In this document: one piece after another, positions 42,878 through 52,168 of the stretch
Position numbering within the stretch: the first letter of the stretch is position 1
Layout of the letters: each line of letters starts with the position of its first letter
Source: Dichotomicrobium thermohalophilum
GTDB lineage: Bacteria; Pseudomonadota; Alphaproteobacteria; Rhizobiales; Rhodomicrobiaceae
Direction: 5' to 3'
DNA length: 64,000 nucleotides
NCBI RefSeq assembly: GCF_003550175.1
Contig: NZ_QXDF01000001.1
Coordinates: 1,264,501-1,328,500, forward strand
Position numbers and translations under genes: made by a program
The notes under the pieces: generated by a model
Seen by the model: only the letters and a program-made list of their open reading frames with translations
Told to the model about the DNA's origin: nothing
Databases searched by the model: none

Positions 42878-44323
42878 GTGGAACAGTTCACCGCGTTCCT
42901 GATCGCGCATAGCGCCCTTGCGCCGGAGGCATTCCTGCTGCTGGCCGCCATTGTGCTGCTCATGTTCTCGGTCTTCACCAAGGACACGGCACGCACCGTG
43001 ACCTGGGCCAGCGTCGGCGCTCTGGTTATTTCGGCCGCGCTCGTGGTGTCACAGCCGGCTGAGTCGGTGACGCTGTTCGACCGCGCCTTCATCGCCGATG
43101 GCTTCGGGCGGTTCATGAAGGTGCTGGTGCTGCTCGCCGCCGCGCTCGCGCTGACCATGTCGCAGGACTATTTGCGCGGCGCAAAGCTCGACATCGCGGA
43201 ATACCCGGTGCTTGTGCTGTTGGCGACGACCGGCATGATGCTCATGCTGTCAGCCAACGACCTCATCTCGCTTTATCTTGCCCTGGAGCTGCAAAGCCTG
43301 TCGCTCTATGTCATCGCCGCGATCCGGAGGGACTCGTTGCGCTCCAGCGAGGCGGGGCTGAAATACTTTGTGCTCGGCGCGCTGTCCTCCGGTTTCCTGC
43401 TCTACGGCTCGTCGCTGATTTACGGGTTTACCGGCAACACCTCTTTCGAGGCGATCGCCCTGACGGCGCAGGCGCAAGGGGCTTCGCTCGGGCTGATCTT
43501 CGGGCTGGTGTTCGTGCTGACGGGGCTGGCTTTCAAGGTCTCGGCGGTGCCGTTCCATATGTGGCAGCCAGATGTCTATGAAGGATCACCCACGCCGGCG
43601 ACGGCGCTGTTCTCCGCCGCGGCCAAGGCGGCGGCGGTGGGGCTTCTGGTCCGCGTGCTGATGAGCGCGGTGCCGGCGCTGGCAGCCGAGTGGCAGCAGA
43701 TCATCATCGCGGTGTCCATCGCGTCGATGGCCCTCGGCGCGTTCGGCGCCATCGGGCAGCGGAACATAAAGCGGCTGATGGCCTACAGCTCTATCGGCCA
43801 TGTCGGCTACATGTTCGTCGGTTTGTCCGCGAGCAGCCAGCAGGGCACGCAGGCGGTGCTCGTCTACCTGGCGATTTACGTGGCGATGACGCTGGGCACC
43901 TTCGCCTGCATCCTGTCGATGCGCCGGTCCGAGGGGATGGTCGAAGGAGTCGACGAGCTGGCCGGGCTGTCCAAGAATCAGCCGATGGTCGCCTTCCTGC
44001 TGGCGATGTTGATGTTCTCCATGGCCGGCATCCCGCCGCTGGCAGGCTTCTTCGCCAAGTTCTACGTGTTCGCCGCGGCGGTGAACGCCGGTCTGGCCTG
44101 GCTGGCGGTGGTCGGCGTGGTCGCCTCGGTGATCGCCGCGTACTACTACCTGCGCATCGTCAAGGTCATGTATTTCGACGAGCCGGCAGACGCGTTCGAG
44201 CCGCTTGAGCGCGGTCCCGGCTTCGTGCTTGGCGTGACCAGCGCCTTCACACTGCTGTTCTTCATCGCCCCTGGTCCGCTGGTTGCCGCGGCCGATGCCG
44301 CTGCCAAGGCGCTGTTCGTCTGA
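42878..44323 (+). CDS. nuoN: NADH-quinone oxidoreductase subunit N
   Basis: NuoN is the proximal antiporter-like pump. The 481 residues contain DLISLYLALELQSLSLYVIA, FKVSAVPFHMWQPDVYEGSP, and LMAYSSIGHVGYMFVGLSA. The start is GTG at 42878 behind AAGGAGGCTTACAG. Its stop overlaps the birA start by one base (TGATG), so birA is translationally coupled to complex I. Confidence 0.97.
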   Translation: MEQFTAFLIAHSALAPEAFLLLAAIVLLMFSVFTKDTARTVTWASVGALVISAALVVSQPAESVTLFDRAFIADGFGRFMKVLVLLAAALALTMSQDYLRGAKLDIAEYPVLVLLATTGMMLMLSANDLISLYLALELQSLSLYVIAAIRRDSLRSSEAGLKYFVLGALSSGFLLYGSSLIYGFTGNTSFEAIALTAQAQGASLGLIFGLVFVLTGLAFKVSAVPFHMWQPDVYEGSPTPATALFSAAAKAAAVGLLVRVLMSAVPALAAEWQQIIIAVSIASMALGAFGAIGQRNIKRLMAYSSIGHVGYMFVGLSASSQQGTQAVLVYLAIYVAMTLGTFACILSMRRSEGMVEGVDELAGLSKNQPMVAFLLAMLMFSMAGIPPLAGFFAKFYVFAAAVNAGLAWLAVVGVVASVIAAYYYLRIVKVMYFDEPADAFEPLERGPGFVLGVTSAFTLLFFIAPGPLVAAADAAAKALFV

Positions 44324-45126
44324 TGTCGACGGGGCGCGCGTTCATCACGCTGCCTGGCGGCCACCGCGCGCTCTTTCTGTCTGAAACCGCGTCGACCAAC
44401 GCCGAGGCCATGGCCCTCGCACTGGAGGGGGCAGAGCCGCCGCTTTGGGTCTGGGCCGCGCGGCAGACGAAGGGGCGTGGCAGGCTTGGCCGGGATTGGG
44501 ACTCGCCCGAAGGCAATCTCTATGCAAGCCTTTTGCTGCGGCTCAACTGTCCGGCGCATGCGATTGGCGGGCTGCCGCTCATCGCCGGACTGGCAGCGCG
44601 AGACGCGGTTTCCTCGGCTGCGGAGTCCGTCGCGGGGCGGCTGCGGCTCAAATGGCCGAATGATATCATGTTGGACGGCGCCAAGCTCGGCGGCGTGCTG
44701 ATCGAAAGCCTCGTTCTGAGTGGAGGGGGGCGCGCGGTCGTGATTGGGACCGGTCTCAATCTGGCGTCTGCGCCATCCGGGCTGAACCGCGCGGTTACTT
44801 CGCTGCGTGAACATGGCTGTACAATCGCGCCGGAACAGGCACTTACGGTGCTGGCTGAGGCGAGCGCGCGCTGGCTGGCAATCTGGGACGACGGTGCAGG
44901 CTTCGGGCAGATCCGCGAAGCTTGGCTGAGCCACGCTGTCCCGCTGGGCGCGCCGATCTCGGTGACGCTGGGCGGCGAAAAGATCGCGGGCCGCTTCGGC
45001 GGGCTGGACGAGACCGGCGCGTTGCGCCTGCGCAAGAACGGCGCGGAACGGATCATCACCGCGGGCGACGTCGCGATCGGCTGGGCAGCGCCAGTGGGCA
45101 AGAAAGAAGCTACAGGACATGAATAA
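44323..45126 (+). CDS. birA: Biotin--[acetyl-CoA-carboxylase] ligase (class I, no DNA-binding domain)
   Basis: BirA attaches biotin to the carrier protein of biotin-dependent carboxylases. The 267 residues start directly with the catalytic domain: the biotinyl-AMP loop KGRGRLGRDWDSPEGNLYAS, then RLKWPNDIMLDGAKLGGVLI with the catalytic lysine, and VVIGTGLNLASAP. There is no N-terminal winged helix, so it cannot act as a repressor like the E. coli enzyme. It overlaps nuoN by one base and the RNase J gene by eight. Confidence 0.94.
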   Translation: MSTGRAFITLPGGHRALFLSETASTNAEAMALALEGAEPPLWVWAARQTKGRGRLGRDWDSPEGNLYASLLLRLNCPAHAIGGLPLIAGLAARDAVSSAAESVAGRLRLKWPNDIMLDGAKLGGVLIESLVLSGGGRAVVIGTGLNLASAPSGLNRAVTSLREHGCTIAPEQALTVLAEASARWLAIWDDGAGFGQIREAWLSHAVPLGAPISVTLGGEKIAGRFGGLDETGALRLRKNGAERIITAGDVAIGWAAPVGKKEATGHE

Positions 45127-46792
45127 CAACGGCGACGCCGAACTCGTTTTTCTGCCGCTTGGCGGCATCGGCGAGATCGGCATGAACATGTATCTCTATG
45201 GGTTCGGGCCGGCCGATGATCGCCAGTGGCTGATGGTGGACTGCGGCGTCACCTTTCCCAGCGGGGAGGAGCCCGGTATCGAGATCATCACGCCGGACAC
45301 CACCTACATCGAGGCCGAACGCAACCTCGTCGGAATTGTCCTGACTCATGCGCATGAGGATCACATCGGCGCGGTCGAGGAACTGTGGCCGCGCCTGCGC
45401 GCACCGGTCTATGGGACGCGGTTCGCGCTGACACTGCTCAAGGGGAAGCTCGCCCAGCGGGACTGGGGCAAGCAGGTTGAGTTGATCGAGGTGCCGTATG
45501 AGGGCCGACTGACCATCGGCCCGTTCGACGTCGAATTCATCAACATGGCGCACTCGATCCCGGAGACGAATGCGCTGGCGATCCGCGCCGGCGGCGGGCT
45601 GGTGCTGCATACCGCGGACTGGAAAATCGACGAGGCGCCGGGCCTTGGCGAGCCAACCAATGTCAAGCGGTTGACCGAACTCGGCGATGAGGGCATCGAC
45701 GCACTCATCTGCGACAGCACGAACGCCGTGACGGAGGGAGCAACCTTCTCCGAGGGTGAAGTCGCCGAGACGCTCAAGAAGCTGGTGGCTGATGCGCCGT
45801 ATCGCATCGCCTTCACCACGTTCGCGTCGAACGTGGCGCGCCTCATTGCCATCGCCGAGGCTGCCCACGCCGCCGACCGTCATCTGGTGATCGTCGGGCG
45901 CGCGATGCGCCGGATCATCGATGCGGCGGAGGAAACGGGCTATTGGCCCGAGCATCTCAGCTATCTGGACGAGGAGGACTACGGTTACCTGCCGCCGGAA
46001 AAGGTCGTGATGTTGTGCACCGGCAGCCAGGGCGAGCCGCGCGCGGCGCTGGCCCGCATCGCCGAGGATGAACACCCGAACGTGACTCTCTCGCGCGGTG
46101 ACTGGGTGGTCTATTCCAGCCGCATGATCCCCGGCAACGAGGACGGGATTTACAAGGTCTACAACAACCTCTCGCGCCTTGGCGTGAAGATCATCGAGCA
46201 CCATCCTGACGGGCCGATCCATTCCTCCGGCCACTGCCGACGCGGCGAACTTCGGCAGATGTATCAGTGGACGCGCCCGCGCGTGGTTGTTCCGATGCAC
46301 GGCGAGGACCGGCACCTGTACGAGCACGTCAACCTGGCAAAGGAGGAGGGGTTGTCGGCCCTGCGCAATGTGCGCAACGGCGTCATGGCCCGACTCTGCC
46401 CCGGCCCGGCCGAGATCATCGACGAGGTCCCCGTCGGTCGGCTGTTGCGCGACGGCACGCTGCTGCTGCGCGAGGACGACGGCCCGCTGCGCGAGCGGCG
46501 CAAGCTCAGTTTCGTCGGCACGGTCACGGTGTTCGTGGTGGTCGACCGCAAGGGGGAGATGGCTGCGGACCCGCACATTGTCATGCACGGTATCCCCAAC
46601 CTCGACGAACATGGCCAGCTCTTCGCCGAGATCGCCGAGCGCGCCATCTTCAACGCCTTCGACGGCATCCCCCGCCCGCGGCGCAAGGACCCCCGCACGC
46701 TGGGCGAGGCGGTGCGACGCTCGGTCCGCGGCGCGATCAACCAGGCCTGGGGCAAGAAGCCGCTGTGCACGGTTCGCATTGCCACGGTATGA
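45119..46792 (+). CDS. rnj: Ribonuclease J
   Basis: RNase J is a metallo-beta-lactamase-fold 5'-3' exonuclease and endonuclease for rRNA and mRNA processing. The 557 residues contain FLPLGGIGEIGMNMYLYGF, the metal motif VLTHAHEDHIGAVEELW, the beta-CASP region (CDSTNAVTEGATFSE, GSQGEPRAALARIA), and HPDGPIHSSGHCRRGELRQM. It overlaps birA by eight bases. Coupling of nuoN, birA and rnj is typical of this lineage. Confidence 0.94.
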   Translation: MNNNGDAELVFLPLGGIGEIGMNMYLYGFGPADDRQWLMVDCGVTFPSGEEPGIEIITPDTTYIEAERNLVGIVLTHAHEDHIGAVEELWPRLRAPVYGTRFALTLLKGKLAQRDWGKQVELIEVPYEGRLTIGPFDVEFINMAHSIPETNALAIRAGGGLVLHTADWKIDEAPGLGEPTNVKRLTELGDEGIDALICDSTNAVTEGATFSEGEVAETLKKLVADAPYRIAFTTFASNVARLIAIAEAAHAADRHLVIVGRAMRRIIDAAEETGYWPEHLSYLDEEDYGYLPPEKVVMLCTGSQGEPRAALARIAEDEHPNVTLSRGDWVVYSSRMIPGNEDGIYKVYNNLSRLGVKIIEHHPDGPIHSSGHCRRGELRQMYQWTRPRVVVPMHGEDRHLYEHVNLAKEEGLSALRNVRNGVMARLCPGPAEIIDEVPVGRLLRDGTLLLREDDGPLRERRKLSFVGTVTVFVVVDRKGEMAADPHIVMHGIPNLDEHGQLFAEIAERAIFNAFDGIPRPRRKDPRTLGEAVRRSVRGAINQAWGKKPLCTVRIATV

Positions 46793-46841
46793 GCGCGCCA
46801 CGTATCCTTTCGCCCATTGAGCATCCGCGAAATGGAGGAGA

Positions 46842-47249
46842 ATGGTGCTTGGACGACTGAATCATGTGGCGATTGCCGTACCCGATGCCCGTGCCGCTGC
46901 GGCCCAGTATCGCGACACGCTCGGGGCGACGGTATCCGACCTGGTCGAACAGCCCGATCACGGCGTGAGCACAGTGTTTATTGAGCTGCCGAATACCAAG
47001 ATCGAGCTGCTGGAGCCCTTGGGAGATGCCTCGCCAATCGCCAAATTTCTTGAGAAGAACGCCGAGGGCGGCATTCATCATGTCTGCTACGAGGTAGGAG
47101 ACATTCATGCCGCGCGCGACAAGCTGCTGGCCGAAGGTGCGCGGATCCTGGGGGACGGTGAACCGAAAATCGGCGCGCATGGCAAACCGGTCCTGTTCCT
47201 GCACCCCAAGGACTTCTGCGGCACACTGATCGAGCTCGAGCAGGCCTGA
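46842..47249 (+). CDS. mce: Methylmalonyl-CoA epimerase
   Basis: The enzyme interconverts the 2R and 2S forms of methylmalonyl-CoA between propionyl-CoA carboxylase and the B12 mutase. The 135-residue vicinal-oxygen-chelate fold shows the metal ligands in LGRLNHVAIAVPD, EGGIHHVCYEVGD and the C-terminal GTLIELEQ, along with VFIELPNTKIELLEPLG. AATGGAGGAGA precedes the ATG. It lies 49 bases after the RNase J gene. Confidence 0.93.
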   Translation: MVLGRLNHVAIAVPDARAAAAQYRDTLGATVSDLVEQPDHGVSTVFIELPNTKIELLEPLGDASPIAKFLEKNAEGGIHHVCYEVGDIHAARDKLLAEGARILGDGEPKIGAHGKPVLFLHPKDFCGTLIELEQA

Positions 47250-47289
47250 GGCCGCTTGACGCGCGCGAGGAGAACACGAGGAGGCCTGC

Positions 47290-47565
47290 GTGAGCTTGCC
47301 TTTTGCGATTGCGACTTATCTGGTGTGCTGGTGGATGGTCCTGTTCATGGTCCTGCCGTTCGGCGTGCGCTCACAGGAAGAGCAGGGTGAGGTTGTCGAA
47401 GGCTCGGAGCCGGGAGCGCCTTCGGTGCCGTATATCTGGCGCAAGTTCGCGATTACGACCATACTCGCCGCCCTGATCTTTGCACCAATCTATGCGGTGG
47501 TGGAGTACCGGCTGATCCCGCTCGACAGCATTCCCTTCCTGCCGAAATACGAGCGGTTCGACTAA
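47290..47565 (+). CDS. DUF1467 family membrane protein
   Basis: A 91-residue protein with two membrane helices, LPFAIATYLVCWWMVLFMVL and KFAITTILAALIFAPIYAVV, joined by a short acidic loop, and PFGVRSQEEQGEVVEGSEPG after the first helix, which is diagnostic for DUF1467. The family is almost restricted to alphaproteobacteria and usually sits between mce and proS, as here. The start is GTG 47290 behind GAGGAGGCCTGC. No function is known. Confidence 0.9.
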   Translation: MSLPFAIATYLVCWWMVLFMVLPFGVRSQEEQGEVVEGSEPGAPSVPYIWRKFAITTILAALIFAPIYAVVEYRLIPLDSIPFLPKYERFD

Positions 47566-47573
47566 ATAAAAAA

Positions 47574-47600
47574 GGCAAGGCGCGCGACCTTGCCCGTCTT
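47574..47600 (+). terminator. Terminator-like hairpin after DUF1467
   Basis: GGCAAGG (47574-47580) pairs with CCTTGCC (47588-47594); only CGTCTT follows, but an A-rich stretch (AAATAAAAAA) lies upstream. It probably ends the nuo-birA-rnj-mce run. Confidence 0.6.
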
Positions 47601-48017
47601 AATGCAAGACATTTCAGTAGAATTTCAACCGAGCGTTGAACCGCCCTTTTTATCAGTCTTGCTCATGCAACCTGGAGCCCCGGTTGACCGGAGATTCTTT
47701 AAAGTTTTAGAGCCTTCCTCCCCAGACTCGGGCGCGCGTGACACCGGCATCCATGCGTTATGCTCCTTGGCGGATACGGTCGGACGACGTCAGCGACGCA
47801 TCATGACGATAGCCCAACCTGCGCGCCTTGTCATCATTTCGTGATGATGTTGCCCAATCAATGAGCAATTCGTTGAAGGCGGGGCGCAGATTTGAACATT
47901 CGGGGGTTGTGAGCACGGTGGGGTCGGCATTGCGCTTGGCGCCTTTGTCGGGTATGCCGCTCGCAGGCACGGGGCCGTGCGTGAGGCCCGTATACGCTTC
48001 AGTCCTGGGACTCTGTG
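47601..48017. other. Gene-free region upstream of proS
   Basis: About 420 AT-richer bases between the DUF1467 hairpin and proS. Small frames (for example 47590-47844 and 47828-48058, plus strand) have no convincing ribosome binding site or family match. TTGACC at 47684-47689 with TTAGAG 17 bases on could be a weak promoter. The region should contain the proS promoter. Confidence 0.4.
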
Positions 48018-49373
48018 ATGAAACTGAGCCGCTATTTTTTGCCGATCCTGCGCGATGACCCGAAAGAGGCGGAGATCGTCTCGCACCGGCTGATGCTGCG
48101 CGCCGGCATGATCCGCCAGGCGAGCGCGGGCATCTATGTCTGGCTGCCTTTCGGCTTCCGCGTGCTCAAGAAAATCGAGCAGATCGTGCGTGAGGAGCAG
48201 GACCGCGCTGGCGCGATCGAACTCCTGATGCCCACGATCCAGCTTGCCGATATCTGGCGGGAGAGCGGCCGGTACGACGATTACGGCCAGGAGATGCTGC
48301 GCATCGAGGACCGGCACGGTCGGGACATGCTCTATGGCCCCACCAACGAGGAGCAGATTACCGAGCTGTTCCGAGATTCGGCGAAGTCCTACCGCGATTT
48401 GCCGCGCATCCTCTATCATATCCAGTGGAAATTCCGCGACGAGGTCCGGCCGCGTTTCGGCGTCATGCGCGGGCGCGAGTTCCTGATGAAGGATGGATAT
48501 TCCTTCGACCTGACGGCGGAGGACGCGCGCAAGTCCTACAACCGCATGTTCGTGTCCTATCTGCGCACCTTCGAGCGGATGGGGCTGACCTCGATCCCGA
48601 TGGCCGCGGAAACCGGGCCGATCGGCGGCGACCTCAGTCACGAATTCATCATCCTGGCCGACACCGGCGAGAGCGAGGTGTTCTGCCACCGCGATCTCGT
48701 GGAGACGCCGGCGCCGAAGGATGTCGACTACGACGCGGACCTCAGCGGCATTGTCGAGGAGTGGACGAGCAAATACGCCGCCACCAGCGACATGCACGAC
48801 CACGCACAGTTCGCCCGCGAGGTGCCGGAGGACAAGCAAGTGAGCGCGCGGGGTATCGAGATCGGGCACATTTTCTATTTCGGCACGAAGTATTCCGACC
48901 CGATGCGCTGCCGCGTGCAGGGGCCGGACGGAAATCTTGTCACGCTGCATTCCGGATCTTACGGCATCGGCGTCTCGCGCCTGCCGGCCGCGATCATCGA
49001 GGCAAGCCATGACGATGCCGGGATTGTCTGGCCGGACACGGTGGCGCCGTTTTTCGTTGGCCTCGTGAACCTGAAGACAGGCGACGCGCAGACCGACGCG
49101 GCCTGCGAAGATCTCTACGCCAAGCTGCGCAACGCCGGGCTCGACGTCCTCTACGACGACACGGATGAGCGCGCCGGCGCGAAGTTCGCCTCGATGGACC
49201 TTCTTGGCCTGCCATGGCAGGTGATCATCGGCCCGAAGGGCCTGAAATCCGGAGAGGTCGAGGTCAAGCGCCGCGCCACCGGTGAGCGCAGCACGATGAG
49301 CCCGGAAGAGGCGCTGAACATGTTGGTCGCGCAGGTGCCGACCGGCGCACCGCGTCCGATCCAGCTCGATTAG
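48018..49373 (+). CDS. proS: Prolyl-tRNA synthetase (short type without editing insertion)
   Basis: ProRS charges tRNA-Pro. The 451 residues include class II motif 1 region [40 protein letters not shown], motif 2 with [18 protein letters not shown], and motif 3 [16 protein letters not shown], then an anticodon-binding domain. The large editing domain found between motifs 2 and 3 in E. coli ProRS is missing, as is normal in alphaproteobacteria. ATG 48018 is chosen over GTG 48015. Confidence 0.96.
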   Translation: MKLSRYFLPILRDDPKEAEIVSHRLMLRAGMIRQASAGIYVWLPFGFRVLKKIEQIVREEQDRAGAIELLMPTIQLADIWRESGRYDDYGQEMLRIEDRHGRDMLYGPTNEEQITELFRDSAKSYRDLPRILYHIQWKFRDEVRPRFGVMRGREFLMKDGYSFDLTAEDARKSYNRMFVSYLRTFERMGLTSIPMAAETGPIGGDLSHEFIILADTGESEVFCHRDLVETPAPKDVDYDADLSGIVEEWTSKYAATSDMHDHAQFAREVPEDKQVSARGIEIGHIFYFGTKYSDPMRCRVQGPDGNLVTLHSGSYGIGVSRLPAAIIEASHDDAGIVWPDTVAPFFVGLVNLKTGDAQTDAACEDLYAKLRNAGLDVLYDDTDERAGAKFASMDLLGLPWQVIIGPKGLKSGEVEVKRRATGERSTMSPEEALNMLVAQVPTGAPRPIQLD

Positions 49374-49382
49374 GGAAGCCGT

Positions 49383-50651
49383 ATGGCCCGCGCACAGGAC
49401 ACCGGACCTTTCTCCGGCTTTGAATGGATGCTGGCGCTGCGTTATCTGCGCGCGCGGCGCAAGGAAGGCTTCATCTCGGTCATCGCCGGCTTTTCCTTCA
49501 TCGGCATCATGCTGGGCGTGGCTACGCTCATCATCGTCATGGCGGTGATGAACGGCTTTCGCAACGAACTGTTCGACAAGATTCTCGGCCTGAACGGCCA
49601 CATGCTGGTGCGTCCCCTCGGCGAAGAGTTCAAGAACTACGACGAGGTGGCCACGCGCCTGCGCGAGGTCGAGCAGGTGCAAAAGGCGATCCCGCTCGTC
49701 GAGGGGCAGGTGATGATCTCCGCCGAGGAGACCGCACGCGGGGTCATCGTCCGCGGCATTCGCGAGAATGACCTGAAGAACCTTGAGGCCGTCGGCCGCA
49801 ACATCTATTTCGGCACGCTCGACGGCTTCGACGATCGGCGTGGCATCGTGCTCGGCACCCGGTTGGCAAATGCGCTCGGCGTGCGGGTCGGCGACGGGAT
49901 CACGCTCGTTTCGCCGCGCGGGTCGCAGACGCCGTTCGGCACGGCGCCGCGCATTCAGCGTTATCCGGTCGCGGCAATCTTCGAGATCGGCATGAGCCAG
50001 TACGACGAGACGATCGCCTTCCTGCCATTGCAGCAGGCGCAGGCCTTCTTCAACAGCCCGGAGTCTGTAACGGCGCTGGAGGTCATGCTCGATAACCCGG
50101 ATGCGGTGAATGCTGTGCGGCCCGAGCTTGCCTCTCTCTTGCCGCCGAACCTGATTATGTCGGACTGGCGCGAGCGCAACGCGACCTTCTACAACACGCT
50201 CAAGGTCGAGCGGAACGTGATGTTCCTGATCCTGACCCTGATCGTGCTGGTCGCTGCGCTGAACATCATCTCCGGTCTCATCATGCTGGTGAAGGACAAG
50301 AGCAGCAGCATCGCCATCCTGCGCACGATGGGCGCGACGCGCGGTGCGATCATGCGCGTGTTCTTCATTACCGGCGCGAGCATCGGCGTGGTGGGCACGC
50401 TGGCCGGGCTGATTCTCGGCGTGGTGGTCTGCCTGAACATCGAATCGATCCGCGAGTTCATCGCCTATGTGACGAACACGGACCTGTTCTCGCCGGACGT
50501 GTATTTTCTCTCGCGGCTGCCAGCGGACATGGACCTCTGGGAGGTGGCAACCGTGGTGATCATGGCGCTGTCGCTATCGGTGCTGGCGACGATCTATCCA
50601 TCCTGGCGGGCGGCCCGGCTCGACCCGGTCGACGCCCTGCGATATGAGTGA
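49383..50651 (+). CDS. lolC: Lipoprotein-releasing ABC transporter permease (LolC/LolE type)
   Basis: The permease of the Lol system, which extracts lipoproteins from the inner membrane. The 422 residues begin FEWMLALRYLRARRKEGFIS, with a first helix and a large periplasmic domain. Three C-terminal helices of the FtsX fold follow (VMFLILTLIVLVAALNIISG, then KDKSSSIAILRTMGATRGAI). Only one permease gene precedes lolD, so the transporter is probably a homodimer or LolF-like rather than a LolC-LolE pair. It lies nine bases after proS and seven before lolD. Confidence 0.92.
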   Translation: MARAQDTGPFSGFEWMLALRYLRARRKEGFISVIAGFSFIGIMLGVATLIIVMAVMNGFRNELFDKILGLNGHMLVRPLGEEFKNYDEVATRLREVEQVQKAIPLVEGQVMISAEETARGVIVRGIRENDLKNLEAVGRNIYFGTLDGFDDRRGIVLGTRLANALGVRVGDGITLVSPRGSQTPFGTAPRIQRYPVAAIFEIGMSQYDETIAFLPLQQAQAFFNSPESVTALEVMLDNPDAVNAVRPELASLLPPNLIMSDWRERNATFYNTLKVERNVMFLILTLIVLVAALNIISGLIMLVKDKSSSIAILRTMGATRGAIMRVFFITGASIGVVGTLAGLILGVVVCLNIESIREFIAYVTNTDLFSPDVYFLSRLPADMDLWEVATVVIMALSLSVLATIYPSWRAARLDPVDALRYE

Positions 50652-50657
50652 GGTAGC

Positions 50658-51386
50658 GTGGAGCAGCGGATAACACGACCGGCGCTGAGGGCCAGCGGGC
50701 TGCGTCGCTGCTTCAGGCAAGGTCCGCGCGAAATTCATGTGCTGCGCGGCGCCGATCTGGAAATCTGGCCGGGCGAGACCGTGGCGCTGGTGGGCCCCTC
50801 CGGCGCGGGCAAATCGACGCTTCTGCACATCCTCGGGCTGCTGGAGCGGCCGGATACCGGCTCGGTAGCAATCGGGGGGCAGGAATGCGCCGAGCTGGAC
50901 GATGTCTCGCGCACGCGCGTACGCCGCACAGAGGTGGGCTTCGTTTATCAGTTTCATCATCTGCTGGTGGAGTTTTCCGCGCTGGAGAATGTCGTCCTGC
51001 CGCAGCGGATCGCCGGGCTGGACCGCAAGGAGGCGGAGCGGCGGGCGCGCGATCTGCTCAAGATTTTCGGGCTGGCCGAGCGCGCCGATCATCGCCCGGC
51101 CGAGTTGTCCGGCGGCGAGCAGCAGCGCGTGGCGATCGCCCGCGCCGTGGCCAACGCGCCGAAGCTGCTGCTGGCCGACGAACCGACCGGGAACCTCGAC
51201 CCGCCAACCGCAGAGCGCGTTTTTCAACAGCTCCTGCAGTTCGTGCGCAAGGCGGGGCTGGCCGCCGTCATCGCTACACACAATCTTGAGCTGGCCGAGC
51301 GGATGGACAGGGTCGTGCAGCTTGAAGACGGTCTGCTTTTGGCGCATGATCCGGCGCGAGCGCGGTCCTCTTCGGGCAGCGCATAG
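50658..51386 (+). CDS. lolD: Lipoprotein-releasing ABC transporter ATP-binding protein
   Basis: LolD powers lipoprotein release. The 242 residues show Walker [21 protein letters not shown], the Q-loop [18 protein letters not shown], signature [20 protein letters not shown], and Walker [18 protein letters not shown]. The start is GTG at 50658. It directly follows the permease gene. Confidence 0.95.
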   Translation: MEQRITRPALRASGLRRCFRQGPREIHVLRGADLEIWPGETVALVGPSGAGKSTLLHILGLLERPDTGSVAIGGQECAELDDVSRTRVRRTEVGFVYQFHHLLVEFSALENVVLPQRIAGLDRKEAERRARDLLKIFGLAERADHRPAELSGGEQQRVAIARAVANAPKLLLADEPTGNLDPPTAERVFQQLLQFVRKAGLAAVIATHNLELAERMDRVVQLEDGLLLAHDPARARSSSGSA

Positions 51387-51410
51387 ATCCCCGCGGGAGC
51401 AAGACGCACA

Positions 51411-52082
51411 ATGTTCCGCATTCGCACACCCTGGATTGGCCGGCGCGCTGCGGTTTCCGGCCTCTGCGCGGCCCTTGCCGCGGCGGCTACGGGGAAACTC
51501 GCGCCGGCGCATGCCGCCCCTGAACCGAAGCTCACCCCGACACCGGGCCAGACCGAGGGGCCGTTTTATCCACCGGAATGGCTCGGTGACATCGACAATG
51601 ACCTTGTGCTGGTGAAAGGCGAGGACGCGAAGGCGCTCGGCACCGTGCTCCACATTCGCGGGCGCGTGCTGGATCGGCGCGGCGAACCAATCGAAGGCGC
51701 GATTGTCGAGATCTGGCAGTGCGATGCGAAGGGTGTCTATCACCACCCGTGGGACGAACGGGGGCGGCGCAAAGCCGATTCCGGCTTTCAGGGCCGCGGG
51801 CGCGTGGAAACGGATGCCGAAGGCCGCTATGTCTTCCGCACGATCAAACCCGCGGCCTATTCCGGGCGCACGCCGCACATCCACTTCAAGATCATGCAGC
51901 CCGGTGGCGACACGCTGGTCACCCAGATGTATTTTGCCGGCGAACCGGCTAATGCGCGGGATTTTGTCCTGGAGCGCATTACCGACCCAGCGCAGCGGGC
52001 GAATGTGATCGTGCCGCTCGAAGACGCAGGCGCTGTAGAGCCGGGCGCCCTCTCCGCTCAGTTCGACATCGTACTCGGCTAG
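51411..52082 (+). CDS. Exported intradiol ring-cleavage dioxygenase-like protein
   Basis: The 223-residue product has an N-terminal signal with two arginines (WIGRRAAVSGLCAALAAAA, ending HAAPE), so export, perhaps by Tat, is likely. The mature part is the protocatechuate 3,4-dioxygenase-like sandwich: GQTEGPFYPP, LHIRGRVLDRRGEPIEGAIV, EIWQCDAKGVYHHPWDER, and RTPHIHFKIM. The four non-haem iron ligands are all present as Y110, Y150, H156 and H158. It should cleave a catechol-type ring, but the substrate is unknown and no beta-ketoadipate genes are near. It lies 24 bases after lolD. Confidence 0.85.
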   Translation: MFRIRTPWIGRRAAVSGLCAALAAAATGKLAPAHAAPEPKLTPTPGQTEGPFYPPEWLGDIDNDLVLVKGEDAKALGTVLHIRGRVLDRRGEPIEGAIVEIWQCDAKGVYHHPWDERGRRKADSGFQGRGRVETDAEGRYVFRTIKPAAYSGRTPHIHFKIMQPGGDTLVTQMYFAGEPANARDFVLERITDPAQRANVIVPLEDAGAVEPGALSAQFDIVLG

Positions 52083-52168
52083 CCGGTGGGGACAGACCGC
52101 CCGCCCGGCGTGCGAATCGCAGCGCGCGGCGCTACCTTCATCGCGATCAGTCATGCGAGCAAGGCGCG

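Noticed and set aside
47590-47844. 84-codon plus-strand frame upstream of proS
   Set aside because: It starts inside the terminator hairpin, has no ribosome binding site and no recognisable domain.
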